Shown: positions 1 to 7,569, counted from the stretch's first letter. The stretch is 64,000 bases of DNA from Pseudaminobacter salicylatoxidans (GCF_003148475.1 NZ_QGGG01000016.1:1-64000), one strand, 5' to 3'. A program made the numbers and translations. Notes: generated from the letters alone by a model not told the origin.

Positions 1-504
1 GCCACCAACATCACGGCAGCGAAGATCGACGCGAAGCTGATCCTGCAGAACGGCACCGTCATCGAGGACCTGATCAATGTCGATGCATTCTCGCGCTTCG
101 AGCCGCTGACGTATTCGTTTACACGTTCGACCAACTTCGATGATGGCGCATGGCGGCATCGTGGAACACTCATCGTCAACGTTCCTGCCGGAAAGCCATT
201 TATCGAATTCGTTGATCTGACCGCGACCTCGACCAGATCGGGAAGCAACACGACGTGCGATGCTTACATTGTGGTAAAGCGGAACGGAAACTCATCCAGC
301 GTGTCCGCCGGTGAATTGTTTGGTGAGGCCCGATCGCAGAATGGCGCGGGCACCGTGTCCGACAGCCGAAACGTCATGCGGCGCATATCTGGCGCGTCGA
401 CGGTTCGATATGACATCTGGACGTGGAACACGCTTCAGACATCTCCCAACCAAACCGGCTCTGTCACGGTCAGGTGCAACTCCGGCATTTGGGTGTTCAC
501 ATGA
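1..504 (+). CDS. Phage tail-tip / host-specificity protein, C-terminal part
   Basis: The reading frame is open from the first base, so the N-terminus lies outside the window; 167 residues remain. The opening stretch (NITAAKIDAKLILQNGTV) resembles the region just before the C-terminal domain of lambda J-type central tail-fibre proteins, which sit at the tail tip and contact the host surface. The rest is Thr/Ser-rich and beta-prone, with no catalytic motif. The stop overlaps the start of the next gene by four bases (ATGA), showing one late operon. The J-type assignment rests on motif flavour and on position directly upstream of tail-fibre genes; another baseplate protein is possible. Confidence 0.6.
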   Translation, partial: ATNITAAKIDAKLILQNGTVIEDLINVDAFSRFEPLTYSFTRSTNFDDGAWRHRGTLIVNVPAGKPFIEFVDLTATSTRSGSNTTCDAYIVVKRNGNSSSVSAGELFGEARSQNGAGTVSDSRNVMRRISGASTVRYDIWTWNTLQTSPNQTGSVTVRCNSGIWVFT

Positions 505-1061
505 GTACGCGCAGCACGTTCTATCTCGTCGTTGACCGCAACGGGTGCATCGTCACGCAATGCCGCGTTCCAAACTCGATGTTCCCTCCGGAAATCGCAA
601 GGGGCACGCGTATCGTGGTCCCGGCGGATGGGAAGGGGCCTGACACAGAGGTGCGCGTTGATCGACGTAAAGTTCGCAAACCGATCAACGCGGTCGCCAC
701 GCTTAACGATGTTCTGCTTCCATCCAACGAACAAGCGGCGCCGGCCGAACACCGCCTGGAGATCTTGCGCGGCGAAGCAATAGCCGAGCTGGACCGTGCC
801 TTCGCAGCTCGGCTGCGGTCACTGCTTGGGCCGCTGGCGGATCTGCATGCGGCAAAACGTCGACAAGCCGAGGCAGGTGGCGGGGCTCTGGTTGCTGACG
901 AGACTGACCGGCTCGCGATCATGGAAAACGCCGTGCGTCAGGACGAGGCGATCGCACAAATGGAGCACAAGCGCAGGAGCCTGAAGGCTCGGATCCGGTC
1001 GGCTGCGACCTCACAAGATATCGAAGACGCGCTTGCAGCGCTCATTGACGACAAACGCTGA
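501..1061 (+). CDS. Phage structural-region protein with coiled-coil C-half
   Basis: This encodes 186 residues. The start at 501 overlaps the upstream stop as ATGA, typical of translational coupling in phage late operons; an in-frame upstream ATG at 423 would lie deep in the previous gene and is unlikely. The N-terminal half is compact and mixed; from about residue 85 to the end the sequence is rich in Ala, Glu, Arg, Leu and Gln, consistent with a helical or coiled-coil segment. I do not recognise the family. Its place between the tail-tip protein and the tail fibre suggests a tail accessory or fibre-attachment role, which is inference only. Confidence 0.6.
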   Translation: MSTRSTFYLVVDRNGCIVTQCRVPNSMFPPEIARGTRIVVPADGKGPDTEVRVDRRKVRKPINAVATLNDVLLPSNEQAAPAEHRLEILRGEAIAELDRAFAARLRSLLGPLADLHAAKRRQAEAGGGALVADETDRLAIMENAVRQDEAIAQMEHKRRSLKARIRSAATSQDIEDALAALIDDKR

Positions 1062-1073
1062 GGCAATCATCAC

Positions 1074-2636
1074 ATGGCACAGTCTTACAAGACCGGCACC
1101 GTCACGGTGGCGGCCGGGTCCACTTCTGTCGTTGGCGCGGGTACAGCATGGGCGCTTGCGCTTGTCACCGGCGGCCTCTTCTGTTGCGCCGGCATGGCGG
1201 TGCCGTGCACCGTGATCGACGACACGCACCTTGAACTCGATTATCCGTGGCCCGGCGCGAATGGTGCTGACCTTGCCTATTCGATCTTCCGTGAGACGGC
1301 GCAGGCCGCAAGTGCGATCGAGGCAAATGACCGGCTGGCGTCGATCGCGGATCGGCTAAACAAGCTCAGCTACATCAATTTCGACGCGATGGGCACGCTG
1401 GCGCAGCGCGCGGCCTACGACACCGCACCGAAGGATTTCATCTTCCTCGATGTCACGACAGAGCCGTTCGAGCTTTATATCAAGGCTTCGGATGCGGCTG
1501 GCGACTGGGCTGGGCCGAATGTTTACGGCCAGGGCGCAAGGGGTGAGCAAGGCCCGCTGACGCCCTTCCTGTTCGTGGCACCCGAAGCGCTCGCGCCGGG
1601 ATCTCTGCCGACCGTCTCAAACACCGGCACGCCCACCGCGCCGAAAATGAAGTTCGGCATCCCTGCCGGCCGTGGTTTCTACAGCAAGGGCGATTACGCC
1701 GCCGGCACCACCTACCAGCCCGATGATGTTGTCCTGTTTGCAGGCTCAAGCTGGATCGCGCTGCAGGAAACGACCGGCAATACGCCGCCCGCGCTGCCAG
1801 CGACCGAGAATGCATGGTGGCGGCTGATCGCTCGGCACGGGAACGATGGTCAGGGAACTGTCACCGAGCTGGTCTCTGGCAATTTGGTAGACATCAACTC
1901 TACTGACCCAACCAAGCCAGTGGTGTCTCTGAAGTCGATGGCCAGCCAACGCATTCTCGGACGTCAGGCTGCCGGCGTGGGTGATGTGGAACTCTTGACC
2001 GGCGATCAGGTGCGCGGCATCGCAACTGCCGCACGCGATACTTTCGCGACAAACACGGAAGCCGATACTGACTGGGACACGATTGTCAGTCCGGGGTTTC
2101 ACCCTCGGCTGCTTGGGATCAATAACCCAAATGCCCCGGTCTCCAGCCAGTACTTCTACTGCGACGTCAAGCGCTACTCGACGGACCAAAACCTCATCCA
2201 GATTGCATATCCTTATCGCAACTCTACTGGCGGGATTTGGTATCGCATTCGCGCCGCAGGATCGTGGGGGCAGTGGGTCCAGGTCGGCTCGGACGCGATC
2301 ACCCGCATTACCAATGCCAACGGCACGGCGACGCGACTTCCTGACGGTACGCAGATTTGCACGAAGAAGCTCACAGGCCTTGGCCCGGTTTCTCTCGCGT
2401 GGGGGAACGTGTTCTGGAACAACAACACGCACAACATAGGCAACTGGGCTGCAGAGTTCATCGAAGTGCCGGCAGTTTCCGGCTTCAAGGTTGGCGGGAT
2501 CAGACCTCTGCTGATCGGAGCGTCTTCAAACGAGATAACGACCACAGATGGGGGCTCTCTCGTCATGATGAGCGGAACCGCCGTCACTGAATCCAATTTC
2601 GTGGTCTCTATCACCGCCATAGGGAGGTACAAGTGA
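1074..2636 (+). CDS. Phage tail fibre protein with pyocin-knob domain
   Basis: This encodes 520 residues and probably recognises the host surface. Residues 1-140 look like a virion-attachment and trimer region. A Gly/Pro-rich linker around residues 150-200 (GARGEQGP) is collagen-like. Residues about 330-405 (TDWDTIVSPGFH to WGQWVQV) match the pyocin-knob fold shared by R-pyocin and phage fibres. The last 100 residues form a beta-rich tip that probably carries receptor specificity. It lies 12 bases after the previous gene and is followed at once by two small genes, the usual place for fibre assembly factors. The fibre call is firm; the receptor is unknown. Confidence 0.8.
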   Translation: MAQSYKTGTVTVAAGSTSVVGAGTAWALALVTGGLFCCAGMAVPCTVIDDTHLELDYPWPGANGADLAYSIFRETAQAASAIEANDRLASIADRLNKLSYINFDAMGTLAQRAAYDTAPKDFIFLDVTTEPFELYIKASDAAGDWAGPNVYGQGARGEQGPLTPFLFVAPEALAPGSLPTVSNTGTPTAPKMKFGIPAGRGFYSKGDYAAGTTYQPDDVVLFAGSSWIALQETTGNTPPALPATENAWWRLIARHGNDGQGTVTELVSGNLVDINSTDPTKPVVSLKSMASQRILGRQAAGVGDVELLTGDQVRGIATAARDTFATNTEADTDWDTIVSPGFHPRLLGINNPNAPVSSQYFYCDVKRYSTDQNLIQIAYPYRNSTGGIWYRIRAAGSWGQWVQVGSDAITRITNANGTATRLPDGTQICTKKLTGLGPVSLAWGNVFWNNNTHNIGNWAAEFIEVPAVSGFKVGGIRPLLIGASSNEITTTDGGSLVMMSGTAVTESNFVVSITAIGRYK

Positions 2637-2637
2637 C

Positions 2638-2979
2638 ATGATCGTTTCCTTCTCTCCCGTCACCTGCCTGCCCCGGACCCCCAAATCACTGACAGTATCG
2701 AAGGTTGGTGATGTCCTGACGATCAATGGCGAGGTCTTCGACTTCACCGACCTGCCTGACGGCGCGACCATCCCGAAAGGCATGGTGCCGTGTGAATTCA
2801 TTGTCGGGCCGGTCGAGCGTATCGCTGACGTCCTTCAGCTGACACTGCTCTTGCCGCATGGGCCGAACCCGTCGCCTGCGGTCGCCTTTCCATCTGACCT
2901 GATCGACCCGCCAGACGGGCCACTCGCCATCCCGTTTGATCCTGAACCCGCCGAGGAGCCCATCGATGTGGAAGCCTGA
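2638..2979 (+). CDS. Small phage protein downstream of tail fibre
   Basis: This encodes 113 residues and starts one base after the fibre stop, with a GGGAGG Shine-Dalgarno inside the end of the fibre gene. The first 80 residues are beta-prone; the last 30 are Pro, Asp and Glu rich (DPEPAEEPIDVEA) and probably disordered. Proteins of this kind sit next to tail fibres in many Rhizobiales prophages. The position suggests an assembly chaperone or accessory factor for the fibre, but no motif proves it. It overlaps the start of the next gene by 14 bases. Confidence 0.6.
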   Translation: MIVSFSPVTCLPRTPKSLTVSKVGDVLTINGEVFDFTDLPDGATIPKGMVPCEFIVGPVERIADVLQLTLLLPHGPNPSPAVAFPSDLIDPPDGPLAIPFDPEPAEEPIDVEA

Positions 2980-3310
2980 TCCCTCGACCATCATCACGGC
3001 CGCAATGAAGGCGGCCGAGGCGCAGGCGACCACCGTCGAGCTGTTCCGCGTCGCCATCCAATCGCATGTCGATATGGTCGCCTCCAGCCGCCGCTATGAC
3101 AGTGGCAATTCTCTGGCGTCCTATGTTGCCAGCGGCAATGCGCAGTGGGCCGCCGAGGCGCAGGCCTTCGTCGGCTGGCGTGATGCTGTCTGGATCCACG
3201 CATATGCAGAACTGGACAAGGTGCTTGCCGGTGAGCGCCAGCAGCCGACGGTGGAAGCGTTTCTCGCTGAATTGCCGTTTATCGAGTGGCCGGCAGAAGC
3301 GTCAGCTTGA
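2966..3310 (+). CDS. Conserved prophage protein, possible tail-fibre assembly factor
   Basis: This encodes 114 residues. I place the start at ATG 2966, which has GAGGAG eight bases upstream, rather than the in-frame ATG at 2936. It is helical, with the conserved-looking core YDSGNSLASYVASGN followed by Trp-rich segments (FVGWRDAVWIHAYAEL) and a C-terminal FLAELP motif. I have seen this pattern in phage proteins encoded just after tail fibres, where DUF4376-like proteins occur. A structural or chaperone role is inferred from position. Its last bases overlap the end of a convergent minus-strand gene. Confidence 0.6.
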   Translation: MWKPDPSTIITAAMKAAEAQATTVELFRVAIQSHVDMVASSRRYDSGNSLASYVASGNAQWAAEAQAFVGWRDAVWIHAYAELDKVLAGERQQPTVEAFLAELPFIEWPAEASA

Positions 3311-3478
3311 CCGCCAATGGTCCCTGTCTCTGGCTGCAACGTCACCCTTGTATCGCGTGTGCAATTCGGCTGCTTCCCACAGTTTCGACGCGGCGATGAA
3401 AAGCGCAAGGGGCAGCAGGAAAGCAGTTGTGACAACAATCGCGACGAGCGATCCGAGCATGTAAACGGCGCGAAGCAT
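3302..3478 (-). CDS. Small single-span membrane protein in prophage
   Basis: This minus-strand gene encodes 58 residues with one clear membrane helix at about residues 8-30 (VAIVVTTAFLLPLALFIAA) and a charged C-terminal tail. GGGAGG lies five bases before ATG 3478. A second in-frame start at 3556, also behind a good GGGGAGG, would add 26 residues. The two well-spaced ribosome sites make the true start uncertain and recall dual-start holins, although the opposite strand argues against membership of the lysis operon. It converges on the tail genes with a nine-base overlap. A superinfection or membrane role is possible but unproven. Confidence 0.5.
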   Translation of the reverse strand: MLRAVYMLGSLVAIVVTTAFLLPLALFIAASKLWEAAELHTRYKGDVAARDRDHWRSS

Positions 3479-3737
3479 TGCAACCTCCCGATTTGTGTCG
3501 GGGAGTTCGAAACTCTCGGTGGAGAGCGCCCACGCCTTTAGCTTTCGCCTGGACATGCGCGTGAGCCTCCCCGACGTATCGGGAAGCGCACTTACGGCTG
3601 CACTGGCCGCCACCGAGGGGTTTCGACGCCCCGCCTACGGATGCATCCGCAAGGCGTCGAGACATTAGGCTGCAACTTCAACCCAATCAATCCGTGTTTT
3701 AGGAAAATCCGCCCATTCTCGGGCGCGCTGTGGCCGG

Positions 3738-3857
3738 CTACCTGAACAGCCACCACCACCCGCCGGCGAACGCGACCATAAGCGCGATCGTGAGCAATAT
3801 GTCCCACCATCGCGCTTTACCGCCGCCGTAATGTGGTGATCGATCCCAGCCGCCCAT
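3738..3857 (-). CDS. 39-residue membrane micro-protein
   Basis: This short minus-strand gene starts MGGWDRSPHYGGGKARWWD and continues into one hydrophobic helix ending in a Trp cluster (GGWWWLFR). A purine-rich ribosome site (GGGAGAGGG) lies just before the ATG, inside one arm of a 16-base palindrome at 3864-3879. Hydrophobicity, a Trp-rich membrane interface and a good ribosome site support a real micro-protein. Function is unknown. It shares strand and neighbourhood with the small membrane protein at 3302-3478. Confidence 0.45.
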   Translation of the reverse strand: MGGWDRSPHYGGGKARWWDILLTIALMVAFAGGWWWLFR

Positions 3858-4022
3858 AGCCCTCTCCCATTGATGGGAGCCTAGCTATCCGGCTGATGAA
3901 CGCAAGGGTGGCCCGACCCGTGGCAAGGCGGGAGTGCAATTCTTGCAAGGGGCCGGGCCTGTCCTGCAGGGCGTCAGGACGGCGGTCTCATATCAGCATC
4001 ACAGTTAACGAAAGGACCAGCT

Positions 4023-4610
4023 ATGCGAACCAGCCAATCCGGGCGGGGCGATATCGCACGTCGCGAAGGAACCGTTCTGACCGCCTATCAGGATAGTGCC
4101 GGCATCTGGACAATCGGAACCGGCCACACATCAGCAGCCGGTGCCCCCAAGGTGGTCAAAGGCATGAAGATCAGCGCGTGGGAGGCTGATCAAATCCTGA
4201 CCCGCGACCTTGCCGTCGTCGAGAGCCAGGTATCGGCCGCCGTCAAAGTCCATCTGAACCGGAATGAGTTCGATGCGCTGGTTTCGCTCTGCTTCAACAT
4301 CGGTGGCGGTGCCTTCAAAAACTCGACGCTTGTTCGCAAGCTGAATGCTGGAGACAGGGCAGGCGCGGCCGATCAATTCCTTGTCTGGAACAAGGCCACC
4401 GTCAACGGCAAGAAGGTCGAACTGCGCGGCCTGACCATTCGCCGGCAGGACGAGCGCAAGCAGTTTCTGACGCCTTTCGTCACCACCCCAAAACCCAGCA
4501 ATACCAAGGCTTCCGAGCCTCAAAAAGCCCCTCAAGTCACCACCTCTCCAAGCGGCTTTTGGACCGCGCTTCTCTCCATCCTCAAAGCCATCTTCAAGGG
4601 AGGCCGATAA
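4023..4610 (+). CDS. Phage endolysin, GH24 (T4-type) lysozyme
   Basis: This encodes 195 residues and should hydrolyse the MurNAc-GlcNAc bond of peptidoglycan at host lysis. The triad Glu15, Asp24 and Thr30 has exactly the spacing of T4 lysozyme Glu11-Asp20-Thr26, and the NEFDALVSLCFNIG segment typical of the family follows. There is no N-terminal signal or SAR helix, so release probably depends on a holin. Residues 150-195 form a Pro/Ser/Thr-rich linker and an amphipathic tail (FWTALLSILKAIFKGGR) that could bind membrane. The stop overlaps the start of the holin-like gene (TAATG). The start at 4023 has AAAGGA upstream. Confidence 0.92.
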   Translation: MRTSQSGRGDIARREGTVLTAYQDSAGIWTIGTGHTSAAGAPKVVKGMKISAWEADQILTRDLAVVESQVSAAVKVHLNRNEFDALVSLCFNIGGGAFKNSTLVRKLNAGDRAGAADQFLVWNKATVNGKKVELRGLTIRRQDERKQFLTPFVTTPKPSNTKASEPQKAPQVTTSPSGFWTALLSILKAIFKGGR

Positions 4611-4795
4611 TGGGTCCATATATTCGCATTCTGCTGCGCTACGGCGTGGGTGGCATCATCGGCTATGAGGTGGGTGATCACCTTGCCGCCGATCCTGATG
4701 TTGTTGCCGTCACCACGGCCGCTGCCGCCGCACTGGTCGGCTTTGCCACCGAAGGCTTCTATCTGCTTGCCCGGAAGCTGGGGTGGCGCACGTGA
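4610..4795 (+). CDS. Holin-like small membrane protein
   Basis: This encodes 61 residues, coupled to the lysozyme gene through a TAATG overlap, with GGGAGG in the end of the lysozyme gene as ribosome site. Two hydrophobic segments are separated by a short acidic loop (residues about 7-20 and 28-50), followed by a basic tail (LARKLGWRT). Small size, two spans, basic C-terminus and position between endolysin and spanins fit a class II-like holin that permeabilises the inner membrane. I do not recognise a named holin family, so the call rests on topology and order. It overlaps the next gene. Confidence 0.65.
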   Translation: MGPYIRILLRYGVGGIIGYEVGDHLAADPDVVAVTTAAAAALVGFATEGFYLLARKLGWRT

Positions 4796-5028
4796 CCGCC
4801 TACCTCATCGCAGCGCTGGCCGGTCTTATCTCGCTCATAGCCGTTTACGCGCGCGGGCGTGTCGTCGGAGCCAAGCTCGAACGCACGGCAAACAATGCCA
4901 AGGAGGCCGAAGCGAATGCAAAGGAATTGCAGGACGTGGCGGCGGCCGGCGCGGCGCGCGCTGATGCTGACCGGCTCAATGCTGATGCTGGCAAGCTGCG
5001 CCAGCCAGACGCCTACAAGCGCAAATAA
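4783..5028 (+). CDS. Rz-like inner-membrane spanin (i-spanin)
   Basis: This encodes 81 residues. It has one N-terminal membrane helix (residues about 4-22), then an Ala/Glu/Lys-rich periplasmic helix, the classical i-spanin layout. Together with an outer-membrane partner it would fuse the two membranes in the last step of lysis. The start is GTG 4783, with GGAAG six bases upstream; a second GTG at 4792 overlapping the holin-like stop is possible. It is shorter than lambda Rz (153 residues), as in other compact spanins. The partner o-spanin starts inside it in another frame. Confidence 0.75.
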   Translation: MAHVTAYLIAALAGLISLIAVYARGRVVGAKLERTANNAKEAEANAKELQDVAAAGAARADADRLNADAGKLRQPDAYKRK

Positions 5029-5143
5029 GGCGATGTGCTCGGTTTGGCAGCCGGTCACATGGGCCGATGCCGATACCAACGAGACATTGCGACAGATCAA
5101 GGCGAATAACGCGGCGCGCGACAGCTATTGCGGCCGGAAATAG
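4964..5143 (+). CDS. Rz1-like outer-membrane lipoprotein spanin (o-spanin)
   Basis: This encodes 59 residues in the +1 frame relative to the Rz-like gene; its first 65 bases lie inside that gene. A short signal sequence with lipobox (LMLASC) gives a mature lipoprotein beginning at the Cys at residue 12. The C-terminal part (WQPVTW..DT..TLRQI..NN..CG) follows a pattern common in prophage o-spanins. The nested arrangement mirrors lambda Rz/Rz1. The start at ATG 4964 is chosen because it directly precedes the signal sequence; ATG 4979 would leave too little before the lipobox. Confidence 0.75.
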   Translation: MLTGSMLMLASCASQTPTSANKAMCSVWQPVTWADADTNETLRQIKANNAARDSYCGRK

Positions 5144-5167
5144 CATCACACAACGGGGACATGGGCA

Positions 5168-5440
5168 GTGGACGGACGGATTGCGAACATGGATGAAACA
5201 GCCAAACCAGCCGAACGCATGGCGGAGCTTCCAGAAGAAACGCGGGAGTTTCTTGCGCAGCTACGGGAAGAGGACATCGCCACGCTGAAAGACGGCGTGC
5301 GACTCGTCAACGCGATCCGCACGGTCGGAACCTTCATGAAATGGCTGATCGTCGGTTTTCTCGGCTTCGTCGTGGGCGTCGTGATGCTGGGCGAATCGGT
5401 ACTGAAGATCATTGCCTGGTTCCGCCCGCCGCCCGTTTGA
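5168..5440 (+). CDS. Membrane protein at end of lysis cassette
   Basis: This encodes up to 90 residues from GTG 5168 (CGGGGA upstream); ATG 5189 in the same frame is an alternative start. Residues 8-50 are charged and helical (ELPEETREFLAQLREEDIATLKDG), residues about 57-82 form a strong membrane helix (WLIVGFLGFVVGVVMLG), and the end is Pro-rich. The anatomy of an N-terminal cytoplasmic helix plus one membrane span resembles accessory holins or antiholins of rhizobial prophages. It follows the o-spanin by 24 bases and is the last substantial gene before the terminator at 5555-5586. The precise role is unknown. Confidence 0.6.
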   Translation: MDGRIANMDETAKPAERMAELPEETREFLAQLREEDIATLKDGVRLVNAIRTVGTFMKWLIVGFLGFVVGVVMLGESVLKIIAWFRPPPV

Positions 5441-5464
5441 GTTCCAGCGCAGAAAGGAGCGACC

Positions 5465-5524
5465 ATGGCCTATCGTTGTCATCCGCCGAATGAGATCAAT
5501 GCGCGCACTTACGTGACGCCCTGA
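5465..5524 (+). CDS. Possible 19-residue peptide with strong ribosome site
   Basis: ATG 5465 follows AAAGGAG at optimal spacing and opens a 20-codon frame (MAYRCHPPNEINARTYVTP, stop TGA). It lies between the last lysis gene and the terminator. The strong ribosome site suggests translation, but the peptide is too short for family recognition and could be a remnant of a longer gene. Confidence 0.3.
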   Translation: MAYRCHPPNEINARTYVTP

Positions 5525-5554
5525 CCATTTTCCCGACGCCAGTAATATGGCTGC

Positions 5555-5586
5555 GCCCGCTCCGGTTCGCCGGGGCGGGCTTTTTT
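5555..5586 (+). terminator. Rho-independent terminator of phage late operon
   Basis: An 11-bp stem (5555-5565 with 5570-5580, one T-G wobble) is closed by a TTCG tetraloop and followed by six T. It is a textbook strong terminator and closes the tail/lysis operon. Confidence 0.92.
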
Positions 5587-5680
5587 GCGTCTGGGTGATC
5601 GCTTGGGGTTGGTGTGCGACGATTAATGGAACAAGTTGGCGGTAAATCAGTTGTCTCAAAGGTGGGTTTGGAACAGAACG

Positions 5681-5713
5681 GGCCCGCCGGATTGCCGTTC
5701 CGGCGGGCCTTTT
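5681..5713 (+). terminator. Second strong terminator hairpin
   Basis: A perfect 11-bp stem (5681-5691 with 5699-5709) with a seven-base loop is followed by TTTTA. It stands 95 bases after the first terminator and just before the small gene at 5735, insulating that gene from late phage transcription or ending a short transcript between the two. Confidence 0.8.
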
Positions 5714-5734
5714 ATACTTGCGGAAGGATGATGG

Positions 5735-5935
5735 ATGACAAGTGTTCCCGACGGCATCTTCAAGCCCAGACCCACAGCGAGCGAAACCAAGGGTGACATG
5801 ACCACGAGGGCGGCGCGAGAAATCGTCGAGCGCGAGAGAGCTGTTCGCGACGCGAAGAGCGAGCGATTGCGGCTGGCCAGATTGGCGCAGGAACAGGATG
5901 AAGTCACTGATCACCCAGTTGATGACAAAGGCTGA
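5735..5935 (+). CDS. Conserved small rhizobial protein, unknown function
   Basis: This encodes 66 residues, charged and helical, with an N-terminal FKPRPTASETKGDMTTRAAREI segment followed by an Arg/Glu-rich helix and an acidic tail. ATG 5735 has GGAAGG upstream; ATG 5731 is out of frame. Proteins with the same FKPRP-TA-E-K opening are frequent in Rhizobiales genomes and annotated only as hypothetical. Amphipathic helices without Cys or catalytic motifs suggest a small binding protein, which is inference. It lies between two terminators (5681-5713 and 6156-6180), so it is probably its own transcription unit. Confidence 0.6.
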   Translation: MTSVPDGIFKPRPTASETKGDMTTRAAREIVERERAVRDAKSERLRLARLAQEQDEVTDHPVDDKG

Positions 5936-6155
5936 TCCGATAGCTGGGCCCGTTCTGGCTGCGAAGCGAAAATCTCAATCCTCTTGCTTTATGTATCCCG
6001 AACGTCCATATGAGGGACATCGGCTGCCAACCGGCCGGGAACGCTCGTCGAGATACGATGTTGGGTTTCCCTGAGCGGTAGTTGTATTTGCCCTGATTGA
6101 TGGTGCGCCGACCACGAATGTACCGGCGGTTCACATGTCTCAGGATTGAAGGGGA

Positions 6156-6180
6156 AGCGGGCATCACGGCCCGCTTTTTT
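6156..6180 (+). terminator. Rho-independent terminator
   Basis: A 7-bp stem (6156-6162 with 6169-6175), six-base loop and T-run at 6175-6180, on the plus strand only. The 220 bases between the gene at 5735-5935 and this site hold no convincing reading frame, so it ends either that transcript or an untranslated RNA. Confidence 0.7.
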
Positions 6181-6230
6181 CATGCCCGCAAAAGCGCTGT
6201 CGTTCGCAATCCGACCTGGCGCGTGACTTA

Positions 6231-6512
6231 TCATGTTGCTTCTGTTGCCGAGGCCGTTGACACCTCGCCATCCTTTCTCAAGGCCGCCTCGAGATCGGCG
6301 GCGTCTATCTGGACGACCTGGTGCGTTCTGACCCCGGATGTAATCGCGGGCAGGTGGATGAAGGTGGCAACGCGTCGGTAAGCCAGCCATGAAAGGCCCT
6401 CGATCTCTTCGTCGTCCTGATCGATGAAATATTCACCAGGCGGCTGCGGAGCGTCGAACCCGTACAGCAGGAACGGGGAGGAAAACCGGACGGTTCTTCT
6501 GGTGGTGCGCAT
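6231..6512 (-). CDS. Conserved small rhizobial protein (Pro-Pro-Gly-x-Tyr type)
   Basis: This minus-strand gene encodes 93 residues. The pattern of basic N-terminus, F..PF.L.G.D..QPPGEY, an acidic strand, LSWLAYRR and a long terminal helix (VVQIDAADLEAAL) matches a hypothetical family I have seen repeatedly in Rhizobiales, often near plasmid or phage genes. It is probably a small cytosolic alpha/beta protein; no function is known. The ribosome site is weak. It lies 61 bases downstream of another small minus-strand gene and may be cotranscribed with it. Confidence 0.65.
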   Translation of the reverse strand: MRTTRRTVRFSSPFLLYGFDAPQPPGEYFIDQDDEEIEGLSWLAYRRVATFIHLPAITSGVRTHQVVQIDAADLEAALRKDGEVSTASATEAT

Positions 6513-6573
6513 GGTTGTTGCTCTATGGTTGCCGGCGCACCCAGAGGGCTGATCTCGGGGTGCGTTGGGAGGC

Positions 6574-6903
6574 CTATATCAGTTGGTTGCGGCGCTTGGT
6601 TTCGGTCAACCGCCGGCGCGTGCCGTCACTGTCATTGTCGATGAAGCGCTTCGCTTCTGTACGCGGCAACCGACCACTCGCGCCGTTATCATTGGGAGCT
6701 GTGATTTCAAGCGCTTCCAGATACAGGGCCAATTTCTCCCGAAGCTCCGGCTCTGCCGTGAGGTTTTCCTCGTATTGCTTAATGAGAAAGCGTGCCGCGG
6801 CGGTTTCTCTGGGGAGATTGCGGAAGGTCTGCGATTCGCGCACTTCTGCGACAAGGCGGCTGATCATGCTCATGTCGGCGGAGGTGAGATAAGTGGAAGA
6901 CAT
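6574..6903 (-). CDS. Conserved rhizobial helical protein, unknown function
   Basis: This encodes 109 residues behind a good AGGAGG site. It is helical and charged throughout, starting MSSTYLTSADMSMISRLV, with a central R.TAARFLIKQYEENL segment. Related sequences are common hypothetical proteins in Rhizobiales accessory regions. No membrane segment or catalytic motif is visible. It heads the minus-strand pair with the gene at 6231-6512 and is divergent from the plus-strand cluster starting at 7327, so the 420-base gap between them must carry both promoters. Confidence 0.65.
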   Translation of the reverse strand: MSSTYLTSADMSMISRLVAEVRESQTFRNLPRETAAARFLIKQYEENLTAEPELREKLALYLEALEITAPNDNGASGRLPRTEAKRFIDNDSDGTRRRLTETKRRNQLI

Positions 6904-7326
6904 GATGTCCTCCTGAACTTGGGGCTAGGGTATGTTGGCCCTTAATCGGGATCGCCCGTTCCAGATGACGCCGACATGGCATCATGCGCTTCATGCCTCA
7001 CATAGTCCATGAACATTCTGGACTCGCTTGAAAGTCTCGCGTTAAGGGCAGTTTTTCTGTTCGCGAAAAGTAAGTCTCGAATAAACCTCAATTGAGGCGT
7101 ATGTTCCCCAAATCGTTCATTTGGCCTGACTTGGCCTTCCGCGGCGTCAGAGGCTTTCGACCCGCCAATTTCTATCCAGGTTTACGATGCTCGAGCGCGG
7201 CACGATTTTGCCTCGCGACTGTTGGGCAGACTTTTCGTCCATATTGGCGCTGGAGCGCACTCGCCGCGGCACATTGCCAAGGCCTGGACAGAGGGCAACC
7301 GCTCTCGAACCTTAGGATACAAGAAA
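6904..7326. other. Divergent intergenic region with perfect palindrome
   Basis: No convincing gene is seen in these 423 bases. A perfect 12-bp palindrome, CCTCAATTGAGG, lies at 7086-7097, a plausible operator between the divergent minus-strand (6903) and plus-strand (7327) units. Base composition is more AT-rich than the surrounding genes. Confidence 0.4.
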
Positions 7327-7569
7327 ATGGCACTGCATCGATTTGCGATAGGACAGTCAGTTCATCTGAAGAATGGATTCAACCGGTCCGACGCCGCCGG
7401 GGGAGTTTATCGTATCACCGCGATCCTGCCGGAGCGGAATAACTCGCCTCAATACCGCATTCGCAGCGATGGTGAGCGGCATGAGCGGGTAACCACCGAG
7501 GACACGCTCGAACTTATCAACCTACCATCGCCTATCGGGTTTTTGTTTAAGGGAGATTTCCATGGCTAA
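7327..7569 (+). CDS. Conserved small rhizobial protein, SH3-like beta fold suspected
   Basis: This encodes 80 residues. The pattern FAIGQSVHLK..F....AGGVYRITAILPERN..PQYRIRS..E.HERV is a small family I know only from Rhizobiales and close relatives, probably an SH3-like beta barrel judging by its alternating strands. The start at 7327 fits the conserved N-terminus; the frame is open further upstream but that part does not look like protein. The function is not known. It overlaps the next gene by eight bases, so the two are coupled. Confidence 0.65.
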   Translation: MALHRFAIGQSVHLKNGFNRSDAAGGVYRITAILPERNNSPQYRIRSDGERHERVTTEDTLELINLPSPIGFLFKGDFHG

